Positions 17,141 to 24,942 of a DNA stretch of 64,000 nt are shown in pieces. Position 1 is the first letter of the stretch. Every line of letters starts with the position of its first letter. Under the pieces are notes generated by a model. That model was not told the DNA's origin, did not search any database, and saw nothing but the letters and a program-made list of their open reading frames with translations. The translations under genes and the position numbers were made by a program. This DNA comes from Mucilaginibacter celer. Its GTDB lineage: Bacteria; Bacteroidota; Bacteroidia; Sphingobacteriales; Sphingobacteriaceae. The stretch lies in NCBI RefSeq assembly GCF_003576455.2, contig NZ_CP032869.1:1798001-1862000 (forward strand), in the 5' to 3' direction.

Positions 17141-20100
17141 TTATAATTCCATTTTTACCCCAAGGGTGTAGGTTCTTGGTATTGGCAGGCCATAACCTGT
17201 ATCATAGCCATCATAGCTTACCAGTTCAGGATCCTGGCCGGTGTATGGGGTTATAGTAAACACATTATTGGCTGTGGCATACACATAAAACCTGGTTAGC
17301 CTGATTTTTTTAAGGCGCATGGCTTTGGTAAGATCATACCCGATAGAAACTGTTCGCAGTTTCAGGAATGAAGCGTTTTCAAGGAAAAGATCCTGATCAA
17401 CCCGGTAGGGGATAACTGTGCTCCAGGGGTTATACAAAGGGTATTTATTATAGTCTCCACGTTTTTCCCAAAATGTGATCTCTTTAACCGAGTTTACATC
17501 GCTGTTGCCTTCGCGGTTAATAAAGTCAAAGCGGCTGGCCATTTCCTGGTGTATCAGGTCGCGGCCCAGGTTGAAGTAAAGGTTGATGTTCAAATTCCAG
17601 TTGCCATACCTGAAATTATTATCGTACCCACCTGAGAGTTTTGGTAGCGAATGTCCTTTTAATACCTTATCATTATTATCAATTGCGTTGTCGCCATTGA
17701 TGTCTCGCCATCTTGGGTCGCCGGCATGCAGGGCTATACCGTTGTATTTAAGGGGCTGTCCGTTTACAACAGGTACTTCGCTTTCTGATTTATAAATGCC
17801 GTCGTTAATCAGCAACCAATACTGATCAACCGGGCTGCCCACTTTTAACAGCCTGTTATTAACAATGATCTGATTTAAGCCCCTTGGCAATGCCTTTAGC
17901 TTGTTGCTGTTACGGTTAAGGTTTAAGGATGATGTCCAACCAAAATTGGTGTTCCGGATGATATCGGCAGATATTGATACATCTATACCGCTATTGTTCA
18001 CAGCCATCCCGCTCTCTATCGACTGTTTGTAGCCATACTCGGCAAAAGCCGGGATGCCTATCAGTAAATTTTTTTCCTGTTTCAGGTACCAATCAACCGA
18101 TAGGTGCAGGCGGTTATTTAGGAAACCGGCATCTGCACCGATATTCAACTGATTAGAGTACGACCACGGGATGCCATAACCAACCCAACCGGTAGCATAA
18201 GGCCTGGTAAGCACACCAAACGCGTTATACCCGGGCACGGTTAAATTGCCGGTATAACCAACAGATGCTGTGTACTGAGGGCCTTGCGCGTAATTATCAA
18301 AAGCGTTAAGGCGGCCTAAGCGGCCTGCGCTGGCCCTTAAAATGAGATCGTTTATAATCGTGCTGTTATCTAACAATTCCTTTTTTATATTCCAGGCTGC
18401 AGATAGCACCGGCGAGTAAAACCACCTGCTTGTGGGCTGGGCATTGGATGATCCGTCGGCGCGCACAGTGGCCGATATAAAATACTTTTCTTTAAATGAA
18501 TAATCGGTTTTGGCATAAAACGAAACCAGGTTATGCCTTATCTTATCTAAAAAACGGAAGGTTAACTCACGCGGGAAGGCAGTTGGGTTTAAGTAATTTG
18601 GATTATCAGATCCATCCGGATTTTTGGGGTTAGAATCCAGCAAGTCGATCTTGATATAGTCATTCACGCCTTTGTAAGCATAGGCATTGCTATACTTATA
18701 AGTATCCCATTGAGTTGATTGTCCAACCTCAAAATGAAAATCGTTCACCTTATTCAAGGTCAGATCGTAGCTTGCCTTATTGTCGGCCATTATCCTTTGG
18801 CTGTAACCAAAGTAATTGGATGCATAGCTGTTGCCCTGTAAAAGGGTACGCGCGTAAAATACATCGCGATAGCCCTCATTATAATCCACGTTAAAAGTGG
18901 TTGTAAACTTAAATCTCCCCAGGTCGATGCCTATTTTGGCATAGCCATCAACAATGTTTATTTTGTTGTTATCAAAACCTTTTTTGTACTGCGCCAGGTA
19001 ATCGGCATAGTACTCTTTGTTGGGTGGCAATGGGGCGCTGAGATCGGGGAAGTAATTGATCTGGGCAAACCTGTCGCGCAGGTATTTATTGCGCTGCCGG
19101 TCCAGCCGGTTGGCATTTACCATAGCCGAAAACAATAACCATTTAATTGGTTTCATGTTGATGTTGAACATGGCGCTATAACGGTTTAGCACAGTTCCAT
19201 CAGCAATGCCATTGTTTTTCAGATCACCCAATGAGAACCGGAAGTTGGCCCGGTCAGTACCACCCGAAATACCAAAGTTTATACCGTAAACAACCGCGTT
19301 GCGATAGTAAAGGTCGCTCCAGTCAGATTTTCCGCTGTAAACATTATTCAGTGAATCGCTCAGGTAGATGGGATAATTTTCATCATCCGAGTATCTGCCA
19401 TTGGTGGTATAAAGGTCATAAAAGCGCTGCCTGAAAGCATTTTCATACTTGCCGTTGATGGTATTTACATGCGGACGCTGTGCGAGGCCTATATACGAAT
19501 CAAAAGTGATGCTTTTGGCAGCTACCGGCGTTTTTGAGGTTAAAACGATGACGCCGTTAACTGCGCGCGGCCCGTAAACTGCGGTGGCCGACAGGTCTTT
19601 CAATACCTCGATAGAGGCAATATTATTCATGTCAATATGAGCAAACGGGTTGGTAGCCGTCCCCAACCTGTTATAGTCATATAGTTGAATATCATAAGCA
19701 AAGGGATGCTCTGTTACCAATGGGATCCCATCCAGCACAACCAGCGGCTGCGACTGGTAAACATCCCGCTGAGAAAGCAACGGCATGGGTGCGCCGCGCA
19801 TAAACATATTCTGAACAGTACCGGGTTCGCCCGAGGGCTCCTGCACATAAAGGCCGGCAAATTGCCCTTTTAAAAGTTGCTGCAGGGATACAGCGGGAAA
19901 CTTCGACAGGTCATAAGGTTTTTTGGTAACACTATCCGCCAGTTTATTATACAAAGTACGCCTGATAATATTATTCATACTATCTTTTAGTAATGTATCC
20001 TTTGTTGTTGTATCCCGATGGATGTAGGATTTATTATAGAAAGCAGAACGTTTTATCCTGCTTTTTTTACCCTCATTCCCCTTAGCCAAGCATGTAAGTG

Positions 20101-20152
20101 CATTTGTGGTAATCGCTGCAAAAACCACAAAGCACAGCCATAAGTATCGCAT
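17141..20152 (-). CDS. SusC-like TonB-dependent transporter, first module, without the usual N-terminal beta-sandwich
   Basis: A signal peptide ends near CLAKG. In place of the carboxypeptidase-regulatory-like domain there is a short polar, basic stretch of about 60 residues (KGNEGKKSRIKRS..., DTTTKDTLLKD). The plug then begins at about residue 85 with FPAVSLQQLLKGQFAGLYV and continues with PLVVLDGIPLV and IASIEVLKDLSATAVYGPRA. The barrel is full length and ends in PRTYTLGVKMEL. No clear TonB box or VVVGYG motif precedes the plug. It is the first gene of the nine-gene cluster; SusD follows within a few bases. A long 5' leader with a hairpin at 20204-20242 lies upstream. Confidence 0.9.
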   Translation of the reverse strand: MRYLWLCFVVFAAITTNALTCLAKGNEGKKSRIKRSAFYNKSYIHRDTTTKDTLLKDSMNNIIRRTLYNKLADSVTKKPYDLSKFPAVSLQQLLKGQFAGLYVQEPSGEPGTVQNMFMRGAPMPLLSQRDVYQSQPLVVLDGIPLVTEHPFAYDIQLYDYNRLGTATNPFAHIDMNNIASIEVLKDLSATAVYGPRAVNGVIVLTSKTPVAAKSITFDSYIGLAQRPHVNTINGKYENAFRQRFYDLYTTNGRYSDDENYPIYLSDSLNNVYSGKSDWSDLYYRNAVVYGINFGISGGTDRANFRFSLGDLKNNGIADGTVLNRYSAMFNINMKPIKWLLFSAMVNANRLDRQRNKYLRDRFAQINYFPDLSAPLPPNKEYYADYLAQYKKGFDNNKINIVDGYAKIGIDLGRFKFTTTFNVDYNEGYRDVFYARTLLQGNSYASNYFGYSQRIMADNKASYDLTLNKVNDFHFEVGQSTQWDTYKYSNAYAYKGVNDYIKIDLLDSNPKNPDGSDNPNYLNPTAFPRELTFRFLDKIRHNLVSFYAKTDYSFKEKYFISATVRADGSSNAQPTSRWFYSPVLSAAWNIKKELLDNSTIINDLILRASAGRLGRLNAFDNYAQGPQYTASVGYTGNLTVPGYNAFGVLTRPYATGWVGYGIPWSYSNQLNIGADAGFLNNRLHLSVDWYLKQEKNLLIGIPAFAEYGYKQSIESGMAVNNSGIDVSISADIIRNTNFGWTSSLNLNRNSNKLKALPRGLNQIIVNNRLLKVGSPVDQYWLLINDGIYKSESEVPVVNGQPLKYNGIALHAGDPRWRDINGDNAIDNNDKVLKGHSLPKLSGGYDNNFRYGNWNLNINLYFNLGRDLIHQEMASRFDFINREGNSDVNSVKEITFWEKRGDYNKYPLYNPWSTVIPYRVDQDLFLENASFLKLRTVSIGYDLTKAMRLKKIRLTRFYVYATANNVFTITPYTGQDPELVSYDGYDTGYGLPIPRTYTLGVKMEL

Positions 20153-20203
20153 AATGAATGGATCTTTTAGTTTGTGAAATAATTTTTTTGATTTGACGGG
20201 CCA

Positions 20204-20242
20204 CGTGCTGTTATGCCTGCAAATGGGTTTGCAGATAACACG
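20204..20242 (-). promoter_or_regulatory. Leader hairpin upstream of first SusC
   Basis: TGTTAT and CTGCAAA on the left pair with TTTGCAG and ATAACA on the right, with a two-base bulge and a 4-nt loop; CGTG/CACG-like bases extend the base of the stem. It lies about 50-90 nt upstream of the SusC start, inside the predicted 5' untranslated region. It could be an operator or an RNA structure; the sequence does not decide. Confidence 0.4.
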
Positions 20243-20638
20243 CTCCGTTACACTAAGTAGAATGTAGTTTTCTTTTCATAGAATTGATTTACAGGTAAAT
20301 AAAACAACAAATCAAGAATAATCTGCGCGAATATTGTTGATAGCAGCACACACTTATGCACCCCCGGGGTTCGCCGTTAAAAACGACCATACCCAGGTGT
20401 TTTATTTCACCTTTGGTGATTAGGTTAATTAATAAAATTTTTGAAGCCTAAAATCTCAACGGTAGATTTTGAGGCGCAGTCTTGTCAGATGATCGGTTTC
20501 TGAAAGATGAGGTACAGATAAATTAGGTTTTTCATGTCGGTGATATTGGTTGTATATTAAAATTACGCAAATCTCGAAACAAGTACGTCAGGTAGCTTAA
20601 ACGGTTTAGTAAGAACGTATTTTTATAAGTGGTTTTAA

Positions 20639-20669
20639 CAAATATAATTAACAAAAACGTTTTACCAAT
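20639..20669 (-). promoter_or_regulatory. Bacteroidota-type promoter candidate for the lipoprotein cluster
   Basis: On the minus strand, TATATTTG (20646-20639) matches the -7 consensus TAnnTTTG exactly, and ATTG lies 19 bp upstream (20669-20666), matching the TTG core of the -33 element. Transcription from here would give a leader of about 480 nt before the SusC start at 20152. I found no closer match to the consensus. Confidence 0.4.
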
Positions 20670-21386
20670 TAATATTGAAGAAATATTAAATTTTTGCGAT
20701 TAATAATAATAACAATCGATCACAATTGAAAAAATGTTAAAGAAATGAACGGAATATTGAATTTTTTGACAAGAATATGATGCTTTTAATTGTCAAAAAT
20801 CTAAGGAAAAGTTAGAATAATGTTCTCAATTTGTTAGGAAAATGTCGTAAAATGTAAGAATTACATTTTTTAGTTAAAACCTTGTAATTCAAACGCTGAA
20901 TTCCTGGTGTTTTTAAAACAGTAGTCTTTTACTATAACGAAATATCGGATTAGCTTGCTTTAGATGATGAGTTAGAGTTTTTCACTCTTACATAAAGCAT
21001 AAATTACAACAGGAACTTAAAATTGAATTACCAACGGGAATACAAAAGATACAAACAGATCTGTTCGTCTACATAAACAGATGGGAGGGATGATGGCCGA
21101 GCCGCCTATATCATTTTATCACGCTTTTAGAAAATATCACCAAAAGTTTTAATCTGCAAAAAAGCGCCTTGTATAAAGTACGAGGTAGCTCCTTCTTTTT
21201 CTTAATAACGTCGGGCAGCTGATATCTTCTTTTTAACATCTACATCAATGTGTAGATAATTTGCAGTATTTTCTACAAACGCGCTTGATCGCTTCGCGCC
21301 GGCATTATCAATACCTGGAGTAATTAGAAGGACGGGCGAAACTCCAAAATGTGAATTGTAACAAATTAAATATATAGTCTATAGGT

Positions 21387-21417
21387 TTTGTAGTTTATTT
21401 TTTAATTCCTATTTTTG
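21387..21417 (+). promoter_or_regulatory. Consensus Bacteroidota promoter of the sulfur operon
   Basis: TTTG at 21387-21390, a 19-bp spacer and TATTTTTG at 21410-21417 match the Bacteroidota housekeeping consensus TTTG-N19-TAnnTTTG at every defined position. A short palindrome, TATAG-t-CTATA, lies just upstream of the -33 box and could be an operator. The expected transcript start is near 21424, about 22 nt before the polycysteine ORF, which would make that ORF the first translated element. Confidence 0.72.
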
Positions 21418-21445
21418 TCGCCGTACTATTAAAAAAACAAGAGTG

Positions 21446-21541
21446 ATGAACACTTCTTTTACCACCGCCACAGTACTTCCTAAACAGGCACAACAAATGC
21501 GCATTGCTCCAAATGCATGTATGTGCTGTTGTTGTAAATAA
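21446..21541 (+). CDS. Putative polycysteine leader peptide (31 codons)
   Basis: An ATG at 21446 opens 31 codons ending in CMCCCCK and a TAA stop, so five of the last seven residues are Cys, four of them consecutive. It is too short for ordinary gene calling. It begins about 22 nt after the predicted transcript start and about 255 nt before SusC of an operon encoding sulfite oxidation proteins. Runs of the codon for a regulatory amino acid near the stop are the hallmark of leader peptides that control transcription attenuation. Short polycysteine ORFs acting as cysteine-responsive attenuators are known in mycobacteria. By analogy it should sense charged tRNA-Cys (inference). Alternatives are a small metal-binding peptide or a chance ORF; the context argues against chance. 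Confidence 0.6.
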   Translation: MNTSFTTATVLPKQAQQMRIAPNACMCCCCK

Positions 21542-21581
21542 CACTATCTGTTTATTGAAAATAATTACAGCGGGTTAACCA

Positions 21582-21746
21582 GCCGGCCCTGCATCGCTAT
21601 GAAAAAACTGATCTGAATTTTAAGGTACTTTAACACAGCTTATGAACTAAAACTATACCCCTGATAAAAAAAGAAACCGGCAAGGAAGCCTTGCCGGTGT
21701 GGCAATGACAAACCGGCTACGTAACGCCAATCACTCCACCGGTTTG
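21582..21746 (+). promoter_or_regulatory. Leader with mutually exclusive hairpins (attenuator candidate)
   Basis: Five complementary segments follow the polycysteine ORF: GCCGG (21582-21586), ACCGGCAAGG (21676-21685), CCTTGCCGGT (21689-21698), CAAACCGG (21709-21716) and CCGGTTTG (21739-21746). Segments 2:3 form a perfect 10-bp stem with a 3-nt loop and 4:5 a perfect 8-bp stem. The 1:2 (5 bp) and 3:4 (GCCGGT with ACCGGC) pairings are alternatives, giving the chained layout of an attenuator. No U-tract follows either hairpin on the plus strand, so a Rho-dependent or other mechanism would be needed. On the minus strand the 2:3 hairpin is followed by TTTCTTTTTTT, a good intrinsic terminator for an antisense transcript. 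Confidence 0.5.
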
Positions 21747-21796
21747 CATCTGAGCTAAAGTAAACGCATTGATCATTTATTTTAACCTCGTTAAAT

Positions 21797-24700
21797 ATGG
21801 AAATATTTATCCGTAAAAACACACCTGTACTTTTCAAATATTTTTTCCTGCTCCTGTTTTCTTTGCCTTTTGCAGCAGTGGCCCAGCAGGAGCCACCCGC
21901 AACTGTAAACTCCATTTTAAAAGGCCGCGTATTTGACGCTGCTACTAAAGATGTATTGCCGGGTGCTGTTGTATCTATTAAAGGCACAACCCACGCGGTA
22001 TCAACCAGTGCCGAAGGCCGTTTTGATTTTGTAACCGGTCAAAAATTCCCCTATACTTTAATTGTTCGTTTTATTGGATATGAGCAGCAGGAGATTGTTG
22101 TAAACGGTAGCCCTGTCGAGATTTACCTGAAACCTATTCCCCAGCAACTGAATGATGTGGTTGTGGTAGGTTATGGTACCAAAACCCGTAAGGATCTCAT
22201 CAGCTCGGTATCAACCATCAAGGCTGATGAAGTAAAGAAAACTCCGGTTGCCAGTTTTGATGCCCAGTTGCAGGGTAAAGCATCCGGTGTACAAATTAAT
22301 TCCAATACCGGTGTTCCTGGTGATGGGATTTTTATCCGGGTACGTGGTACAACCTCTATCAACGCAACTGCCGATCCTTTGTATATTGTTGATGGTGTGT
22401 TTTTAAACAGCACCAGCTTGCAAACGGTAAATACCGGCGGCAGGGCAACATCACCCATCGCCGATATAAACCCTTCAGATATCGAAAATATCGAAGTTTT
22501 AAAAGATGCCAGTGCTACAGCCATATACGGTTCGCGTGGTGCCAATGGCGTGGTTATAGTAACCACCAAACGGGGTAATTATAACGCAAGACCAAAGATC
22601 AATTTCAATGTTTCGCAGGGATTGGCCTGGCAGCCTAAAGGTAAGCTTTGGAAATTAACTACCGGCCCTCAGCATGCCGAAATTGTAAATGAATTTTACC
22701 GCAATTCGGAGGCAGATGCTCTTGCAGCAGGTAACGCCGCGGGTATCAAAACTTACCAGTTTGCACCGTTCCGCGCGGCGGATGATAACCCTACAGCTTC
22801 GCCTGCACCGAGGGGTTTACCATCCGACCAAAAAACATATGATCGCCTTGGCGAGTTGTTCCGCACCGCAAACCTGTCTAATTATGACCTTTCGTTAGAA
22901 GGCGGTTCGAAAGATACCCGCTACTACATCGGCGCGGGTTATACCAAACAGCAGGCCGATATCAAGCCTATTGATTTCAGCAGGTTTGGTTTTAAGGTAA
23001 ACCTTGACCAGCGCATCAGCGATAGGGTACAGGTAGGTACAAGTAACAGCGTGTCTCGTTCATACCGCAACCAGGCCCGCTCGGGTGATGGTCCGGCCGG
23101 CGGTTTGTTCCAGTCGGCCTTGCATACGCCAACTTACTTGCCCGAAACTAATGCCGATGGTACACCTGCCCGTTATGCCGGTTTTGATAACCTGCAGGTA
23201 TTGCTCAATAATTATAACGTAAATACGGTTAGCCTGCGCTATATAGGCAACGTATTTGCTGATGTTGAAATTTTAAAAGATTTAAAATTCCGCTCGAGCT
23301 GGAGTGTTGATTACAATAACTACAACGAATCGGAATATTGGAATGATAAAACCCAGTTGGGCGCCTCACCAACCAACGGCCTCGCAACATCAGCCATAAC
23401 CCAAAGTACAGCCTGGATTAACGAGCAAACTTTAACTTATAAGCACTTGTTTGCCGAAAAACACGCCCTTGATGTGGTGGTTGGTAATACACTGCAAAGC
23501 AATACTATCGCCCTTACGTCTGCACAGGGAACAGGGTTTCCTAATAACTCGTTTGTAGATATCTCGTCGGCGTCAACCCGTACGGCTAATCAAACCTGGA
23601 CCAAGTATAATCTGTCGTCGTTCTTTTCGAGGATCTCTTATAACTATGCCAGCAAGTACTACCTGGAACTGAGCGGTCGTGCAGATGGTTCGTCAAAATT
23701 TGGCACTAACCATCAATGGGGATATTATCCATCAATAGGCGCTTCATGGCGAGCCAAGGAAGAAAGTTTTTTGAAAAATGTTAACGCCATCAGCGATCTT
23801 AAAATTCGTGCAAGTTATGGCGTTACCGGCAACCAGGGCGGTATAGCCAATTTCGCGGCCCGGGGACTATGGACCGGTGGTGCCGGTTACCCGGATAACA
23901 CAACCGGAGGTGATAAAGCCGGCACTGCCCCGCAACAGTTGGCCAACCAAAACCTTAAATGGGAAAGCACTAAACAGGCCAACGTTGGTTTTGATTTGGG
24001 GCTGCTGAATAATCGTTTAAACGTAGCTGTTGATTTGTACAGCAAACAAACCAGCGATGTTTTACTGCAATTGCCTGTACCTGCTATTACCGGTTACAGT
24101 ACTTATTACAGCAATGCGGGTAAAATAAGTAATAAAGGTTACGAGATCAGCATCAACTCTACCAATATTAAAACCAAAGATTTTAGCTGGACCACCGGTT
24201 TCAACATCTCGGGTAATGTTAATAAAATTAAAACCCTGCCGGTACCTATTAATCAATACAGCCGCGATTGGATCAGGATGCAGCAAGGCTATTCGATGTT
24301 TTCCTTCTGGATGTATAAACAGTTAGGTGTCGATCCGCAAACGGGTAATGCCATATTTGAGGATGTGAATAAGGATGGCGTGATCAACACCGCCGACAGG
24401 CAGATAGTTGGCAATGCCCTGCCAAAATACTTTGGCGGCTTAAGTAATACCATCACCTATAAAGGTTTTGATGCCGGCTTTTTGTTCAGCTTTGAAGAGG
24501 GTAACAAGGTGCTTAATCTAAACCGTTTCTTCGGCGAAGGCGGCGGCACCCGCGATGCTAACCGTGTAATATTTGCCAGCCAGCTAAACAGGTGGCAAAA
24601 ACCCGGCGATATTACCGATGTGCCGCGCTTAACCGCCTACGGCAACAACTACACACTTGAGCAGAACAGCCGCTTTTTAGAAGATGGTTCATTTATCCGC

Positions 24701-24928
24701 CTGAAATCATTAACGCTTGGTTATACACTGCCTAAGGCGCTTACTCAAAAAATTGATATCCAGGCATTGCGCATTTATGTGGTTGGCAGTAACCTGTTGC
24801 TGTTCACCAAATATACCGGTCCTGATCCTGAAGCCAATGTAGGCGGGGGGCAGGATGTACAGGGTATTGACCTGGGTACACCACCACAACCGCGTTCAGT
24901 TCAGTTAGGTGTAAACATTACTTTATAA
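21797..24928 (+). CDS. SusC-like TonB-dependent transporter of the sulfur operon
   Basis: A signal peptide ends near AAVAQQ. A carboxypeptidase-regulatory-like domain spans about residues 42-120 (LKGRVFDAATKDVLPGAVV). The TonB-box region is LNDVVVVGYGT, the plug has PVASFDAQLQGKASGVQI, PLYIVDGVFL and IEVLKDASATAIYGSRGANG, and the barrel ends with PQPRSVQLGVNITL. It is full length at 1043 residues. It opens the structural part of an operon whose last genes encode a cytochrome c and a SoxC-like sulfite dehydrogenase, so the imported ligand is probably a sulfur compound (inference). The 255-nt leader from the polycysteine ORF precedes it. SusD starts 15 bp downstream. Confidence 0.93.
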   Translation: MEIFIRKNTPVLFKYFFLLLFSLPFAAVAQQEPPATVNSILKGRVFDAATKDVLPGAVVSIKGTTHAVSTSAEGRFDFVTGQKFPYTLIVRFIGYEQQEIVVNGSPVEIYLKPIPQQLNDVVVVGYGTKTRKDLISSVSTIKADEVKKTPVASFDAQLQGKASGVQINSNTGVPGDGIFIRVRGTTSINATADPLYIVDGVFLNSTSLQTVNTGGRATSPIADINPSDIENIEVLKDASATAIYGSRGANGVVIVTTKRGNYNARPKINFNVSQGLAWQPKGKLWKLTTGPQHAEIVNEFYRNSEADALAAGNAAGIKTYQFAPFRAADDNPTASPAPRGLPSDQKTYDRLGELFRTANLSNYDLSLEGGSKDTRYYIGAGYTKQQADIKPIDFSRFGFKVNLDQRISDRVQVGTSNSVSRSYRNQARSGDGPAGGLFQSALHTPTYLPETNADGTPARYAGFDNLQVLLNNYNVNTVSLRYIGNVFADVEILKDLKFRSSWSVDYNNYNESEYWNDKTQLGASPTNGLATSAITQSTAWINEQTLTYKHLFAEKHALDVVVGNTLQSNTIALTSAQGTGFPNNSFVDISSASTRTANQTWTKYNLSSFFSRISYNYASKYYLELSGRADGSSKFGTNHQWGYYPSIGASWRAKEESFLKNVNAISDLKIRASYGVTGNQGGIANFAARGLWTGGAGYPDNTTGGDKAGTAPQQLANQNLKWESTKQANVGFDLGLLNNRLNVAVDLYSKQTSDVLLQLPVPAITGYSTYYSNAGKISNKGYEISINSTNIKTKDFSWTTGFNISGNVNKIKTLPVPINQYSRDWIRMQQGYSMFSFWMYKQLGVDPQTGNAIFEDVNKDGVINTADRQIVGNALPKYFGGLSNTITYKGFDAGFLFSFEEGNKVLNLNRFFGEGGGTRDANRVIFASQLNRWQKPGDITDVPRLTAYGNNYTLEQNSRFLEDGSFIRLKSLTLGYTLPKALTQKIDIQALRIYVVGSNLLLFTKYTGPDPEANVGGGQDVQGIDLGTPPQPRSVQLGVNITL

Positions 24929-24942
24929 GGAGGGCAACGATT

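Larger units (their letters stand above)
20153..21386. other. Long AT-rich divergent intergenic region
   Basis: This region separates the minus-strand lipoprotein cluster from the plus-strand sulfur operon. I find no credible gene. It holds a minus-strand promoter candidate (20639-20669), a leader hairpin (20204-20242), a second hairpin at 20447-20474 with arms CCTAAAATCT and AGATTTTgAGG, a 12-bp palindrome AACAGATCTGTT at 21054-21065, and an inverted repeat ATCTACA/TGTAGAT at 21238-21257 about 130 bp upstream of the sulfur-operon promoter. The 20630-20900 segment is especially AT-rich. Confidence 0.6.

Noticed and set aside
21640..21987. 115-codon minus-strand frame across the leader and SusC start
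   Set aside because: It is antisense to the SusC signal peptide and leader hairpins and has no recognisable domain; it is best explained as a shadow frame.
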